Notes under the pieces: generated by a model
Database searches by the model: none
Told to the model about the DNA's origin: nothing
Seen by the model: only the letters and a program-made list of their open reading frames with translations
Assembly (NCBI GenBank): GCA_037443545.1
Contig: JBBIOD010000006.1
Location: 1-64,000, forward strand
Reading direction: 5' to 3'
DNA length: 64,000 bases
From: JASEGV01 sp037443545
GTDB lineage: Bacteria; Bacteroidota; Ignavibacteria; UBA10030; BY39
Position numbers and translations under genes: made by a program
Part shown: positions 26,253-35,600 of the stretch, piece after piece
Layout of the letters: every line of letters starts with the position of its first letter
Numbering within the stretch: position 1 is the stretch's first letter

Positions 26253-26713
26253 TGAAATTATTATTGATAATAATATTGTCTTTTTTTCTGATACCAATAT
26301 ACAGTTCGGTTGGTAATGATATTGTCGTAGAAAAAACTATGGCTGTTTCTAACCCACTTCAAAACCGATTCTTGATGTCAACAGGTAACGCAATTCTCAA
26401 GGGAAAAGTCGGGGGAAGTATGTACACCTTTTTTCTTATTGAAGGTTGTTACGCGATCGCCGATTATACAAAACTTCACCTCAACATTACACAAAATTTT
26501 CAGAAAGAATCTGAATACAGCGAATCACAAAGTTGGGAACGGATTGGGTTCGCAACAATTATTTCGAGCAAAGAAAAAGGGAGCGGTGATTTCATAACCG
26601 AAGGAATAATACCACAAACTTACGGAGAAAGATTCGAGTTACCTTTATCTTTAATTGGGGTAAGAGCTTATCGAAGTAATTTTATCGGAGAATTAGCGTT
26701 TGTATTTATCTGA
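26252..26713 (+). CDS. Hypothetical secreted protein
   Basis: A 153-residue protein with an N-terminal signal peptide (LLIIILSFFLIPIYSS) and a beta-rich body with no recognised domain. It starts within the stop of the PPC-domain gene, arguing for a real coupled gene. The sequence has no lipobox and no T9SS sorting tail. The function is unknown; residues about 40-80 look like alternating strands of a small extracytoplasmic domain. Confidence 0.55.
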   Translation: MKLLLIIILSFFLIPIYSSVGNDIVVEKTMAVSNPLQNRFLMSTGNAILKGKVGGSMYTFFLIEGCYAIADYTKLHLNITQNFQKESEYSESQSWERIGFATIISSKEKGSGDFITEGIIPQTYGERFELPLSLIGVRAYRSNFIGELAFVFI

Positions 26714-26797
26714 TTTAGTTTTTTTATAGCAAGAGACAAATTCGTAATCATTAAATTTCCATACATAGGTTTAACATATTCATCTTAAAGGAATTAT

Positions 26798-28417
26798 ATG
26801 TCATCATACAAAGATTTAGCATCAATACAAGAAGTTCGCGACTTACTCGCACAGGCAAATGAAGCAGTTCAGGAGTTTCGCGCTTACAATCAGGAACGCG
26901 TTGACAAAATTGTGAAAGCAATAGCTGATGCGGGTTACGAAGCGGCTGAACGACTCGGGGTAATGGCTCACGAGGAAACCGGTTTTGGAAAACCTGCAGA
27001 CAAGAAAAAGAAAAATGAATTCGCTACAAAGCGAGTTTGGGAATCTATAAAAGATTTAAGAACTGCTGGCGTTATACGTGAAGACCGCGAGAAGAAGATT
27101 ATTGAAATCGGCGAACCGATGGGCGTGGTTGCCGCTTTAATTCCATCAACGAATCCGACCTCAACAATGATGTTTAAGACAATTATTTCCCTAAAAGGAA
27201 GAAACGCAATCGTTGCGAGCCCACACCCTAAAGCCATCTATTCAACGTTGGAAGCAACAAGGTTGATATGTGAAGCTGCTGAATCTGCGGGTGCACCTAA
27301 AGGGGTAATTCATTGTATGACTCAACCTACGCTTGAAGGCACAAACGAATTGATGCGAAATAAATTAACCGGAGTTATCCTCGCAACCGGAAGTGGAGCA
27401 ATGGTAAAAGCTGCTTACAGTTCAGGCAAACCCGCTTACGGCGTGGGACCGGGTAATGTTCCCGCTTTCATCGAAAGAACTGCGAATGTACAGAAAGCGG
27501 TCGCTGATATTTTGTCCGGAAAACAATTCGATAACGGTGTGCTTTGCTCCACAGAATCATCGCTTATTTGCGACTCACCGATAAAAGATCAGGTTGTTGC
27601 CGAGTGTAAACGACATGGCGGTTATTTTGTGGAAGGAGAAGGTAAAGATAAACTATCACGCCTGATGTTCGACAACGAAGGACACTTGAACGCTGCTATA
27701 GTGGGCAAGTCTGCTCTATTTATTTCTGAAAAAGCGGGTATCCAAGTTCCATCCGACACTAAAGTGTTGATAGCAGAATTAAACGCAGTAGGCAAGAACG
27801 TTCCGCTTTCCCGCGAAAAACTATCGCCCGTTCTTTCATTCTACACAGAACTTAACTGGCGCGACGCGTGCCATCGCTGCATCGAACTTCTTGAATTCGG
27901 AGGTTTGGGACATACTCTGGTTATTCACTCATCCGATGAAGATATTATTATGAAATTCGCACTCGAGAAACCTGCTTCAAGAATTTTGGTAAATACACAG
28001 TCGGCATTCGGCGCAGTTGGCGGCACAAATGAGCTTCTACCTTCTCTTACACTCGGTCCGGGTACAATCGGTGGTTCGATTATATCCGAAAACGTTTCGG
28101 CAAAACATCTTATCAACATCAAGCGACTTGTATTTGAAACAAGGCCTATAAATCCTCCACAAACAGGTGAACAGAAATTTGTTATATCGCAAGTTGCTAA
28201 ACAAACCGCAGAAATTAAGTCGGCCGAATCCTGGATAGAAAAAATTGAACAGCATTTGCGTGAAGGAGCGGGAAATATTCCGGTTTGGAAAAAAAGTTCA
28301 GCCCAGCCGGTAAAAGAAACGGGAACAACTACTTCACCTAGGATCGGAAATGTTTTAGGAAGTGGAATTTCGGAAGAAGAAGTTGACAAAATAATCCGCG
28401 AGTTCCAGAAAAAATAG
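26798..28417 (+). CDS. CoA-acylating aldehyde dehydrogenase with microcompartment-type C-terminal tail
   Basis: A 539-residue enzyme of the EutE/PduP/AdhE-N class, which oxidises an aldehyde to its acyl-CoA with NAD. Catalytic Cys250 is in DNGVLCSTESS, and IPSTNPTSTMMF (near residue 115) and GVGPGN flank the cofactor site. The core ends near residue 452, matching EutE length. Beyond it lies a flexible linker (about 453-516) and a short amphipathic helix SGISEEEVDKIIREFQKK (522-539). That linker-plus-helix design is how some microcompartment aldehyde dehydrogenases carry an encapsulation peptide. No shell genes are in the window, so the destination is an inference. Confidence 0.88.
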   Translation: MSSYKDLASIQEVRDLLAQANEAVQEFRAYNQERVDKIVKAIADAGYEAAERLGVMAHEETGFGKPADKKKKNEFATKRVWESIKDLRTAGVIREDREKKIIEIGEPMGVVAALIPSTNPTSTMMFKTIISLKGRNAIVASPHPKAIYSTLEATRLICEAAESAGAPKGVIHCMTQPTLEGTNELMRNKLTGVILATGSGAMVKAAYSSGKPAYGVGPGNVPAFIERTANVQKAVADILSGKQFDNGVLCSTESSLICDSPIKDQVVAECKRHGGYFVEGEGKDKLSRLMFDNEGHLNAAIVGKSALFISEKAGIQVPSDTKVLIAELNAVGKNVPLSREKLSPVLSFYTELNWRDACHRCIELLEFGGLGHTLVIHSSDEDIIMKFALEKPASRILVNTQSAFGAVGGTNELLPSLTLGPGTIGGSIISENVSAKHLINIKRLVFETRPINPPQTGEQKFVISQVAKQTAEIKSAESWIEKIEQHLREGAGNIPVWKKSSAQPVKETGTTTSPRIGNVLGSGISEEEVDKIIREFQKK

Positions 28418-28424
28418 AACGAGG

Positions 28425-29093
28425 ATGACACGGATTGAACGGATTTACACTGGTTATAAAAAGTTAGAGCGTGAATTTTATCTCCGTAACACTATCAAAG
28501 TTGCGAAAGATTTACTCGGTAAATATTTAATCCGAAAACTTGACAGGAAGCATCTTGTTGGTAAAATTGTAGAAGTTGAAGCTTATCTTCACAACGATCC
28601 TGCCAGTCATTCATACCGCGGCAAGACCAAACGCAACGAAGTGATGTTCCGACAAGGTGGGCATCTGTATGTTTACTTCACTTATGGTATGCACTTTTGC
28701 TGTAATGTTGTAACAGAGGATGAGGGAAAAGGTTGTGCAGTGCTGATACGGGCTGTCGAACCTATTGAAAATATTGAATTAATGAAAATTCACAGAAAAA
28801 TTGGCACAACAAAAAATATTTTCAATCTCACAAACGGTCCGGCAAAACTTTGTCAGGCGTTTGGGCTCAGTCGAAATGAAAACGGAACTGACCTGTGTGG
28901 CGAGCAAATCTGGATTGGTGAAATAAATATTTCTAAAATCCCCAACCTGTCCGCCCATACCCGTTCCGAAAGTGTGGGGCAGGCGGGTCTAAAATCTAAA
29001 ATTAGTTCAAGCTCAAGAATTGGGATCACCAACGGTTACGAGCATCAATGGAGGTTTTATTTCAAAGAGAACAGGTGGGTTTCGAAAAAATAA
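28425..29093 (+). CDS. DNA-3-methyladenine glycosylase (AAG/MPG family) with an in-frame insertion
   Basis: A 222-residue base-excision repair enzyme. AAG-family signatures are VEVEAYLHNDPASHSYRGKT, RNEVMFRQGGHLYVYFTYGM and SRIGI...WRFYF. Two odd segments stand out. First, the N-terminal MTRIERIYTGY is encoded by CGGATT-GAA-CGGATT-like sequence and the only upstream GAGG abuts the ATG, so the true start is uncertain; family proteins would begin near KKLEREFYLR. Second, residues about 170-190 (LSAHTRSESVGQAG region) are encoded by a 63-base palindromic insertion flanked by TCTAAAAT. Removing it yields a family-like ISKISSSSRIGI. The enzyme may still be active, since the insert lies in a loop. 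Confidence 0.88.
   Translation: MTRIERIYTGYKKLEREFYLRNTIKVAKDLLGKYLIRKLDRKHLVGKIVEVEAYLHNDPASHSYRGKTKRNEVMFRQGGHLYVYFTYGMHFCCNVVTEDEGKGCAVLIRAVEPIENIELMKIHRKIGTTKNIFNLTNGPAKLCQAFGLSRNENGTDLCGEQIWIGEINISKIPNLSAHTRSESVGQAGLKSKISSSSRIGITNGYEHQWRFYFKENRWVSKK
28932..29002 (+). repeat. In-frame palindromic insertion with 8-base flanking direct repeats
   Basis: TCTAAAAT occurs at 28932-28939 and again at 28995-29002, exactly 63 bases (21 codons) apart. The intervening DNA is GC-rich compared with its surroundings and forms a 12-bp stem (28945-28956 with 28977-28988, one mismatch, two G-U) around a 20-base loop. Excision between the direct repeats leaves the glycosylase frame intact and closer to its family. 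This resembles mobile palindromic elements inserted in genes, with a target duplication. Confidence 0.6.
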
Positions 29094-29107
29094 TTTATAG
29101 GTAAGCG

Positions 29108-29875
29108 ATGAAAAAAAACATATTAATATCTTTTTTATTCCTCATCTCTTTTCATAATTTGTATGCACAAGGATCAGCTGGTTCAAGCGGCGATTTTGAG
29201 CCTCGCTTTATTGTGGATATGCCAACGGCTGGCATAATCGGTCATCTGCAATATGGAGCGGATGTAGATTTTTATCAGAATGGGGGCGCTTTATTTGGAG
29301 TTTCGTTCGGTTTACTAAATACTGTTAATGTAGGGTTGTCTTACGGTGGAACTCATCTCATCGGTTCTTCGAAACCAGAGTGGAATAAATTTCCTGGCAT
29401 GAGTATCAAAGTTCGTCCCTTCGATGAAACTCAAATTCTTCCAGCAATTGCATTAGGGTTCGATTCTCAGGGGAAAGAAGTTTACCTCGATTCATTAGAC
29501 CGCTACACAATAAAATCACCAGGTATTTTTCTGGTCTTTAGTAAAAATTTTTCAGCAGTAGGATTTTTGAGTATTCATAGTGGTATCAATTATTCGTTCG
29601 AACGTGCCGATGGCGATAAAGATTTGAATTTATTTTTCGGTGCCGAAAAAACTTTAGGTACTTTTCTATCCATTATTGCCGAATATAATTTGGCGATAAA
29701 CGACAGCGATCCGAAAGCATTAGGGAAAGGAAACGGATACCTGAATTTAGCAGCACGGGCATCTATTGGCAGGGGCTTCACAATAGGTGTTAATTTTAAA
29801 GATTTCATAAAAAATCAACAAAATATTAATATAGCTAATCGAACAGTGGCAATTGAATACATCGGTCGCCTTTAG
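29108..29875 (+). CDS. Outer-membrane barrel protein, YjbH-like
   Basis: A 255-residue exported protein with signal peptide ending YAQG (about residue 21). The body (GFEPRFIVDMPTAG...GHLQYGADVDFYQNGG, then repeating beta strands with aromatic ends) resembles the YjbH/exopolysaccharide-associated outer membrane barrel group and ends with an aromatic-poor but plausible strand. It lies 15 bases behind the glycosylase gene and may share its transcript. Role unknown; a porin-like or polysaccharide-related function is only a guess. Confidence 0.6.
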   Translation: MKKNILISFLFLISFHNLYAQGSAGSSGDFEPRFIVDMPTAGIIGHLQYGADVDFYQNGGALFGVSFGLLNTVNVGLSYGGTHLIGSSKPEWNKFPGMSIKVRPFDETQILPAIALGFDSQGKEVYLDSLDRYTIKSPGIFLVFSKNFSAVGFLSIHSGINYSFERADGDKDLNLFFGAEKTLGTFLSIIAEYNLAINDSDPKALGKGNGYLNLAARASIGRGFTIGVNFKDFIKNQQNINIANRTVAIEYIGRL

Positions 29876-29939
29876 TGTATCCAATTAAACACAAAATTAA
29901 TCGTATTGTATTAATATTGGAACAGAAAAAAGATATAGG

Positions 29940-29968
29940 TTGACAATCTACCATTTTTTGATTAGATT
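29940..29968 (+). promoter_or_regulatory. Candidate sigma-70-type promoter before the aromatic-rich lipoprotein
   Basis: TTGACA (29940-29945) and TAGATT (29963-29968) are spaced by 17 bases. The predicted start near 29975 leaves a leader of about 80 bases before the lipoprotein ATG. No other promoter was seen in the 178-base gap. Confidence 0.45.
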
Positions 29969-30053
29969 GAGCTTAGATTCAACCCAAATTAATGAATTTT
30001 CCTGGCATTTGTGTTGTAGTCATTGTAGTAAGTAAATTATCAATGGAGTTCAT

Positions 30054-31046
30054 ATGAAAATAAAAATGTTAATAGCGGCTTTTAGTATTATCGTCCTGCT
30101 TCCCGGTTGCTATACACGATTTGAGACTGTGAAGCAAGAACGCCAGCTCGTAAATGAAGATTATTACTACGCTGAAAACGATAGATACGATTCGGAATAT
30201 TACAGCGATACCTTGTATATGAAAGAGGGCGGACCTATAATCAATAATTATTATTTTGACGGTGGAAATTGGTATCCTCGCCATCGCTGGTACTATTCCT
30301 ACTACTACCCATCATATTATTGGCCTTCGGTAGCATACGGTTACGTATATAATGATCCATGGTTCTACGATAGATATTGGCATTACGATCCGTGGAGTCC
30401 ATGGTGCTGGACTCCTTATGTCTATTATCCACATCCATTTTATGCCACGTCATATTACTATCCTGCGTATTATTTTGGAACACCTTGGTATTATGTGAGC
30501 GATAAGGGAGATGTCGTCAGAAGCAAAAGAGATTTTGGTGAAAACCGTGGTAGGAGTGAGAGAGGTTCACAACAATCAGAAAATCGACCAGATAGATTTG
30601 ACGGTGGAAGAAGCGGTTTAGATTTACCAACAGGGATTGGTGTAACAGGAACCGGTGGACGCTCACAAACAGGAAGCGGCGATCAGGTTCGCGGAAAATC
30701 GAGAAGTGGAGACGATACAAGATCGGTAGCTCCACGTTCGTCAGATAGGTCAGGCACTGGAAGAGGTGAAAGCAGCGTGGGCCGTCCCGATTCGAGGCGC
30801 GAGCGTTATGACCAGCCAGGTAGAGATCGACAGAACACACCTCCATCGCGTGATGAAGGAAAAGGGAACGATCGTGGAAGCAGCCGTGAGGAGACCCGTA
30901 CATATACACCTCCACCACCGCCACCACAAAGTCCACCATCTTCAACTCCACAGTCGTCGCCTCCGCCAAGAGGAAACGATTCACGTGGTGGAAGTAACGA
31001 CAGTAACCAAGGTTCACGCGGCGGTAATACGCGCGGCGGTCGATAA
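30054..31046 (+). CDS. Lipoprotein with aromatic-rich and Arg/Gly/Ser-rich low-complexity regions
   Basis: A 330-residue lipoprotein, lipobox LLPGC (Cys19). Residues about 75-150 are extremely rich in Tyr, Trp and Pro (YYSYYYPSYYWPSVAYGY type). Residues about 160-330 are a disordered Arg/Gly/Ser/Asp segment with a polyproline stretch near residue 285 and Arg-Gly-Gly repeats at the end. No enzymatic domain is visible. Such a pattern could suit surface adhesion, matrix binding or a condensate-like layer, but this is inference. The next gene, a FadL-type barrel, follows by 32 bases. Confidence 0.65.
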   Translation: MKIKMLIAAFSIIVLLPGCYTRFETVKQERQLVNEDYYYAENDRYDSEYYSDTLYMKEGGPIINNYYFDGGNWYPRHRWYYSYYYPSYYWPSVAYGYVYNDPWFYDRYWHYDPWSPWCWTPYVYYPHPFYATSYYYPAYYFGTPWYYVSDKGDVVRSKRDFGENRGRSERGSQQSENRPDRFDGGRSGLDLPTGIGVTGTGGRSQTGSGDQVRGKSRSGDDTRSVAPRSSDRSGTGRGESSVGRPDSRRERYDQPGRDRQNTPPSRDEGKGNDRGSSREETRTYTPPPPPPQSPPSSTPQSSPPPRGNDSRGGSNDSNQGSRGGNTRGGR

Positions 31047-31078
31047 TTCGTTTACACAAAATTTTTAAGGAATTAATA

Positions 31079-32521
31079 ATGAAGAAGAATATATTTTTAT
31101 TTGTAATAATAGTTCTCTTAACTTTTTCTATTACAAGTTTTGCACAGTTTCCTGAAGATGCGTTACGATATTCAACATTAGGAATCGGTGTCGGCGCCAG
31201 ATCGTTCGGTTTGGGTATGGCTTACACTGGCATCTCAAACGATTACACAGCTTTGTTCTGGAATCCTGCCGGGTTAGGTCAATTAGATATGTCCGAATTT
31301 TCATTCGGATTATCTCACATCTCATCTAAAGATAACAGCAATTTGTATGGAAGCGAGAAATCTTTTTCAACAAGCAGCACGAAGCTAAATAATTTCGGTG
31401 TGGCATATCCTTTCCCGACAACTCGCGGAAGTATGGTATTTGCTGCTGGTTATCATCGAATAAATGATTTTGCTGGGGCTCTTTCGTTCAGCGGTTTTAA
31501 TCCTGTAAGTTCAATTATCCAAAATTACGCCCGAGATGGTGTTTCTACAACTAAAAGTCCTAAAGGTAACTTGGCTTGGGAATTATATTTAGCAAATATA
31601 GATTCTTTAAGTCCAAACTATTTTGTTTTTAATAGCCCTATACGCGACAGCATTACACAAAGCGGTAAAACTTTAGAAAGCGGTGGTATGAACAATTGGA
31701 GTATCGGCGGCGCTATGGAAGCGGCAAAAAATTTATACGTAGGTATTAGTTTAAATATCAACACCGGCTCTTACAACTGGCAGCGGAGTTACTCCGAACA
31801 AGATTTGAATAACATATACAAAACACTTCCGTTCGATTTTAGATCTTTGTTCATCGACCAAACAATTAATGCAACTGTTAATGGATACTCAGCTAAATTC
31901 GGTATGCTATATCGAATGTCGGAGTGGATAAGGATTGGTTTGAATATTAAAACTCCATCTTGGTTGACAATTGAAGAAACATTTACTTCGCAAGGTGAAA
32001 GTTTCTTCGATAATGGCGATAACTTTAAATATCCATACAATGCACCATCGAAGTTTAAAACAAAATACGATGTGGTGTCACCATTTGTTTTTAGCGGTGG
32101 GGTTTCGTATATCATTCAAGATTTGATGCTGACTGCTGACCTTGAATACACAGATTGGACACAAATGGAATTTCGTAATGCACCTGAAGATTTAATCAGT
32201 TACAACGCAGATATAAAAGAAATGTTCCAACCCACAGTTAATCTACGGGGCGGTGCAGAATATGAACTGCCTGCTACCGGAATACGGTTGCGTGGAGGTT
32301 TTGCTTATCTTCCATCGCCATACAAAGACGATCCGTCATCGTTTGCACGGAAGTATGTAACAGCCGGTGTCGGTTTCGTTGTTCAGGATATTATCTCATT
32401 CGACTTGGGTTATGCTCGCGGTTTTTGGGATTCGTTCCGCGTGAATTACGATAAAACTTCACGCGTCGATGAAAAGATTACAACGAACAGTGTTGTCGCA
32501 ACGGTTACATATCGTTTTTAG
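31079..32521 (+). CDS. OmpP1/FadL/TodX-family outer-membrane protein
   Basis: A 480-residue beta-barrel protein with a signal peptide ending SFAQ. The N-terminus contains GVGARSFGLGMAYTGISND followed by WNPAGLG, the hatch-domain signature of FadL-type transporters for hydrophobic molecules, and the protein ends in VVATVTYRF with a terminal aromatic residue. The same N-terminal pattern occurs in the T9SS shuttle protein PorV, but the present sequence cannot be placed there with confidence. It is followed by a clear terminator. Confidence 0.8.
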   Translation: MKKNIFLFVIIVLLTFSITSFAQFPEDALRYSTLGIGVGARSFGLGMAYTGISNDYTALFWNPAGLGQLDMSEFSFGLSHISSKDNSNLYGSEKSFSTSSTKLNNFGVAYPFPTTRGSMVFAAGYHRINDFAGALSFSGFNPVSSIIQNYARDGVSTTKSPKGNLAWELYLANIDSLSPNYFVFNSPIRDSITQSGKTLESGGMNNWSIGGAMEAAKNLYVGISLNINTGSYNWQRSYSEQDLNNIYKTLPFDFRSLFIDQTINATVNGYSAKFGMLYRMSEWIRIGLNIKTPSWLTIEETFTSQGESFFDNGDNFKYPYNAPSKFKTKYDVVSPFVFSGGVSYIIQDLMLTADLEYTDWTQMEFRNAPEDLISYNADIKEMFQPTVNLRGGAEYELPATGIRLRGGFAYLPSPYKDDPSSFARKYVTAGVGFVVQDIISFDLGYARGFWDSFRVNYDKTSRVDEKITTNSVVATVTYRF

Positions 32522-32546
32522 ATAATAAAATTTTTTATATTTCAGA

Positions 32547-32576
32547 AGCCGATCACACAAAGGTCGGCTTTTTTAT
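32547..32576 (+). terminator. Intrinsic terminator after the FadL-type gene
   Basis: An 8-bp stem (32547-32554 with 32562-32569, one G-U) and a 7-base loop are followed by a run of T. It ends transcription 25 bases after the barrel gene stop and 34 bases before the helicase start. Confidence 0.8.
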
Positions 32577-32609
32577 TTCTGTCGAACCTGTTATATTAAA
32601 TCCATTATT

Positions 32610-35600
32610 ATGCTGAGTACAATTTTCACAGAGAGCCAAAAAAAAGCTCACGATATTACAAGACATTTATCGGTTACAGCAAATGCCGGTTCGGGTAAAA
32701 CTACAGTCCTCGTAAGTCGTTTTATTGATATTTTATTAAACACCGATACAAAAATTGATGAAATTGTAGCTATAACTTTTACTGAAAAAGCCGCGAGTGA
32801 ACTGAAGAAAAAAATCGCCGATACACTTAACTTATTTTTACAATCTGAAAAGTCGTTAGATAAGCTTAAAAAAATCGAGGACATCAGCAATCGCTTACCC
32901 TCGGCAAATGTTTCGACCATACACTCTTTCTGTTCAAAAATTTTGAGACAGTTTCCTGTAGAAGCGAATGTAGATTTCGGTTTTGCTATTCTCGATGGTG
33001 TTGATAAGGAAATTTTAGAGAAGGAATCAATCCAAGAATCAATAACAGCGAGGCTGAATGATTATTCGGACAAAAGGTATACCGAGTTAGCATTAGCATT
33101 ACGGACTCTAGGCAGGAATAAACTGGAAAACTTTATAAAGCTATCTCTCGGGAAACGCGAACAAGTCGAACGACTTTTAGCAGAGGAGGGAATTTTATCG
33201 GCAGCGAAATCTGATGATGATGTTTTAAAATATTGGGATGGAATTTCGAAGTCTCAAATATTCTCGACAATCATAAATTCCGGTTGGCAATATGCTGCAG
33301 AAAAAATTTTAAAAGCGGGAGATAGTAAGAAAGCAAATGAAATTTTAAAAAAGTTGGAAGATTGGAACGCCGCTAAAACCGATGACCAAAAAATAAATAA
33401 GTTCGCTGAAATAATCGAAGGGATGCTCACACAAAAAGGAGAATTACGGGCTGATATTTTCGGTAGAGGAGTGGATAAGTCGCCTGTGATTAATTTGATA
33501 TCCATTCTTAAGGACGTATGGAAAAAATCACACGAGCTGATAGAAGTATATTGTTCCGAAAAAAAAGAAGAACATCAAAAAATTCTACTTGATATTACCC
33601 GTGTAGCTCTTTCGCTTTACAAAGATGCTTTGAATATTTATGAACTCAAGAAATGCGAAAAGAGCTTTCTCGATTACGAAGACTTACAGTTAAAAACTTA
33701 TGAAATGCTTAAGTCGAGTGAAGTGAAGCAGAAACTCGCTTCAAGGTTCAAATATATTATGGTTGATGAATATCAGGATACTAATTTACTACAGTATGAA
33801 ATATTCCGCGAGCTTCTCTTTGATTTACAAAGCGGAAACTTGTTTATCGTCGGAGACCCAAAGCAGTCGATTTATGGATTCAGGAATGCTGAAGTTGAAG
33901 TTTTTGAAAAAACAAAACAAGATATCATACATTCTCATCGAATTGATGATGAAATACGGTGGCAGGGCAAAACCGTTAGCTCCACAACTGAAGAACGGAA
34001 AGGGAAAATTGTATTAGCTGAAAGTTTCCGGCTCCTCACCGATTTAGTTTGTTTCGTTAATCTTGTTTTTGCTAAAGTATTAGCCGGGGGAAGCCATGAA
34101 TATGAGGTTGAATACGACGAATTGATAAAATGTAGAAAGAATTCAGCATCAGGCAAAATTGAACTGCTTCTTTTAAAACCTTCAGACGAAACAGAAAATA
34201 ATATAGAACACGAGTGCGAAGCGATTGTACGACGGATAATCAATTTGTTCCAAACTAAATACCAAATCTACGATGCGGCTGAGGTGTCAAATGATTTCCG
34301 GTTCAAAGATGCTGCTATTCTTTTACGTAACCGCACCCATTTAAAAAAATTAGAACTTATCCTCAACAAATATAAAATTCCGTATGTAATTACTGGTGGA
34401 ATTGGTTTTTATCAAACACAGGAGGTTTACGATTTTTACAATTATTTCCAATTTTTGCTGAATCGTCATAACGATGTAGCACTCGTTGGCCTACTCAGGT
34501 CGCCTTTTTTTACTCTCTCTGATGCTGAGTTATTCGATATTGCAAATCGATCGAATGGCTCCGACTTTTGGTCAAAGCTGGTATCGTTTATTCAAACTGA
34601 AAATGTTTCCGACAATGCCAGGCGTGCAGTAAATATTTTGAATGACAATATTAGTTACGCTTCGCGCGTACCCATACCGCTACTCGTTCAAAAAATTTTC
34701 AGACAAACTGGTTGGCTGGGAACAATATCCGGCTTACAGCAGGGTGAACAGAGTCGTTTGAATGTGGATAAACTCCTCCGTTTGGCGCGCGATTTCGAAG
34801 GCAAGGGATTTTCTAACTTGTATGATTTTGTGGAACGGCTCAAAATATTGATTAAAGGAGAAGAGCGCGAAGGGCAAGCGAGTATCGAAAGCGAAGGGAA
34901 TGCGGTACAAATAATGACCATCCATTCAGCTAAAGGACTTGAATTTCCAGTTGTGTTCGTTCCGTTCCTTGATAAAAAATTTAAATACGATAAAGCCCCG
35001 TACATCGACAGTAAAGTCGGTATCGGTTTCCAGGCAATGGAAGAAAATTCCAATGATAAAAAAATCGATCCGCTGATTTATAGATTTCTGAAACTTCAAT
35101 CGCACTTAAAAACTGAAGCTGAAGAAAAACGAATATTTTATGTCGCCTGCACACGCGCAAAAGATATGTTGGTGTTCTCGGGATGTTTACCCGAAAATTC
35201 TCAATCAGCGTTGAAGTGGGTATTAGAAAGTATAAATCTAAATGCGGATGAAGTTGAAGAAGGCGAGCTCACCGTTGATAACCTAAAATTAAAAACATTT
35301 AACTTAGATAATAATAATTACCGGCCTTTAGAAATTGATTATAAATTAAAACTTCAGGTTTATACTTCACCCGAACAAATTGAAATACAAACGAATTTAG
35401 CAAGTTCTGTTGAATCCGAGAAAACAATTGGGGAAATTTTAATCGATCCGCAACAAGGGCAAATTCGGAATAACATTTTCTCGGCTACACAAATCCAAAC
35501 TTTCATGGATTGTCCGACGAAATATTTTTTGAAATACCAACTCGGAATGCCCGAATTTGAAATCAGGTCGATAAAGTTTCATGAAGAAGACGACCCGAAC

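Noticed and set aside
30517..31059. 180-codon minus-strand ORF opposite the low-complexity lipoprotein
   Set aside because: An artefact of the repetitive Arg/Gly/Ser coding sequence of the plus-strand gene.
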